Assembly (NCBI GenBank): GCA_021782675.1
Contig: JAJXUS010000034.1
Span: 1-7,114, forward strand
Direction: 5' to 3'
Length of the DNA: 7,114 nucleotides
Origin: Acidobacteriota bacterium
Lineage (GTDB): Bacteria > Acidobacteriota > Terriglobia > Terriglobales > Acidobacteriaceae
A program made the translations under genes and the position numbers. Positions 6,936 through 7,114 of the stretch are shown here, piece after piece (the stretch's first letter is position 1; each line of letters begins with the position of its first letter). The notes below the pieces were generated by a model. It did not search any database. It saw only the letters and a list, made by a program, of their open reading frames with translations, and had not been told where the DNA came from.

Positions 6936-7114
6936 TCAGGTCGTCGCGCGCGTTGCGCCGGTGCTGATGCCGCCATCCACCAGCAGCGTCTGCCCGGTAA
7001 TGTACGCGCTGGCGTCAGAGGCCAGAAACACAACCGCGCCGTCCAGGTCCTGCGGCTGCCCTGGCCGCTTCAGCGGAATGCGATCGGTGATGTAGTCCAC
7101 CCACTGCGCATTCT
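6936..7114 (-). CDS. Classical short-chain dehydrogenase/reductase (SDR), C-terminal 58 residues
   Basis: The frame enters from the right edge and stops at TGA (6938-6936). The visible end contains the hallmark C-terminal block of classical SDRs: [20 protein letters not shown] followed by [18 protein letters not shown], the region that closes over the substrate site and builds the tetramer interface. The Rossmann fold, the cofactor motif and the catalytic Ser-Tyr-Lys lie beyond the window. These enzymes use NAD(P)H to interconvert alcohols and ketones in the cytoplasm. The pairing with an anion:cation symporter fits sugar-acid metabolism (gluconate 5-dehydrogenase or KduD-like enzymes share this C-terminal pattern), but the C-terminus alone cannot separate these from 3-oxoacyl-ACP reductases or glucose dehydrogenases. 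The tail [11 protein letters not shown] extends a little beyond the usual VDGG end. Confidence 0.9.
   Translation of the reverse strand, partial: NAQWVDYITDRIPLKRPGQPQDLDGAVVFLASDASAYITGQTLLVDGGISTGATRATT

Overview
The window is GC-rich and densely coding, and looks like chromosomal DNA of a Gram-negative soil-type bacterium. My best guess is Acidobacteriota (Terriglobia). This rests on three things: an intergenic repeat whose arm starts GTCATCCTGAGCG, which I recognise from memory as recurrent in that phylum; a large secreted Ig-domain protein; and a sensor phosphatase carrying a GGDFFQ motif. The assignment is inference, because no rRNA or marker gene is present.

Layout. Positions 1-156 (minus) hold the 5' end of a gene for an exported protein that runs off the left edge. 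Positions 157-611 form a divergent intergenic region. It has a plausible sigma-70 promoter firing right, a weaker one firing left, and a GC-rich block (339-439) that can fold into a cloverleaf-like four-way junction. Positions 612-2879 (plus) encode a 755-residue exported, cysteine-containing protein ending in Ig-like domains. Positions 2880-3064 separate convergent genes and contain a 78-bp palindromic repeat (2923-3000) that folds into one long hairpin.

From 3065 to the right edge everything is on the minus strand. In transcription order it is: the C-terminal end of a classical short-chain dehydrogenase/reductase (from the right edge to 6936), an MFS transporter of the anion:cation symporter type (6887-5583), a 99-residue three-helix membrane protein (5498-5199), and a 685-residue transmembrane SpoIIE/RsbU-type Ser/Thr phosphatase with an exported sugar-binding-like N-terminal domain (5122-3065). 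The gaps are 48, 84 and 76 bases, so co-transcription is possible but not shown.

How they may work together. The dehydrogenase and transporter are a familiar pairing for uptake and oxidation of a sugar acid or related organic anion. The phosphatase looks like a membrane receptor that converts an extracytoplasmic signal into dephosphorylation of a cytoplasmic target, probably an anti-sigma-antagonist-like protein. No such partner is encoded in the window. I see no CRISPR array, transposase, phage gene, tRNA or rRNA, and no convincing new defence or mobile system. The items most worth a second look are the two structured non-coding elements and the architecture of the receptor-phosphatase.
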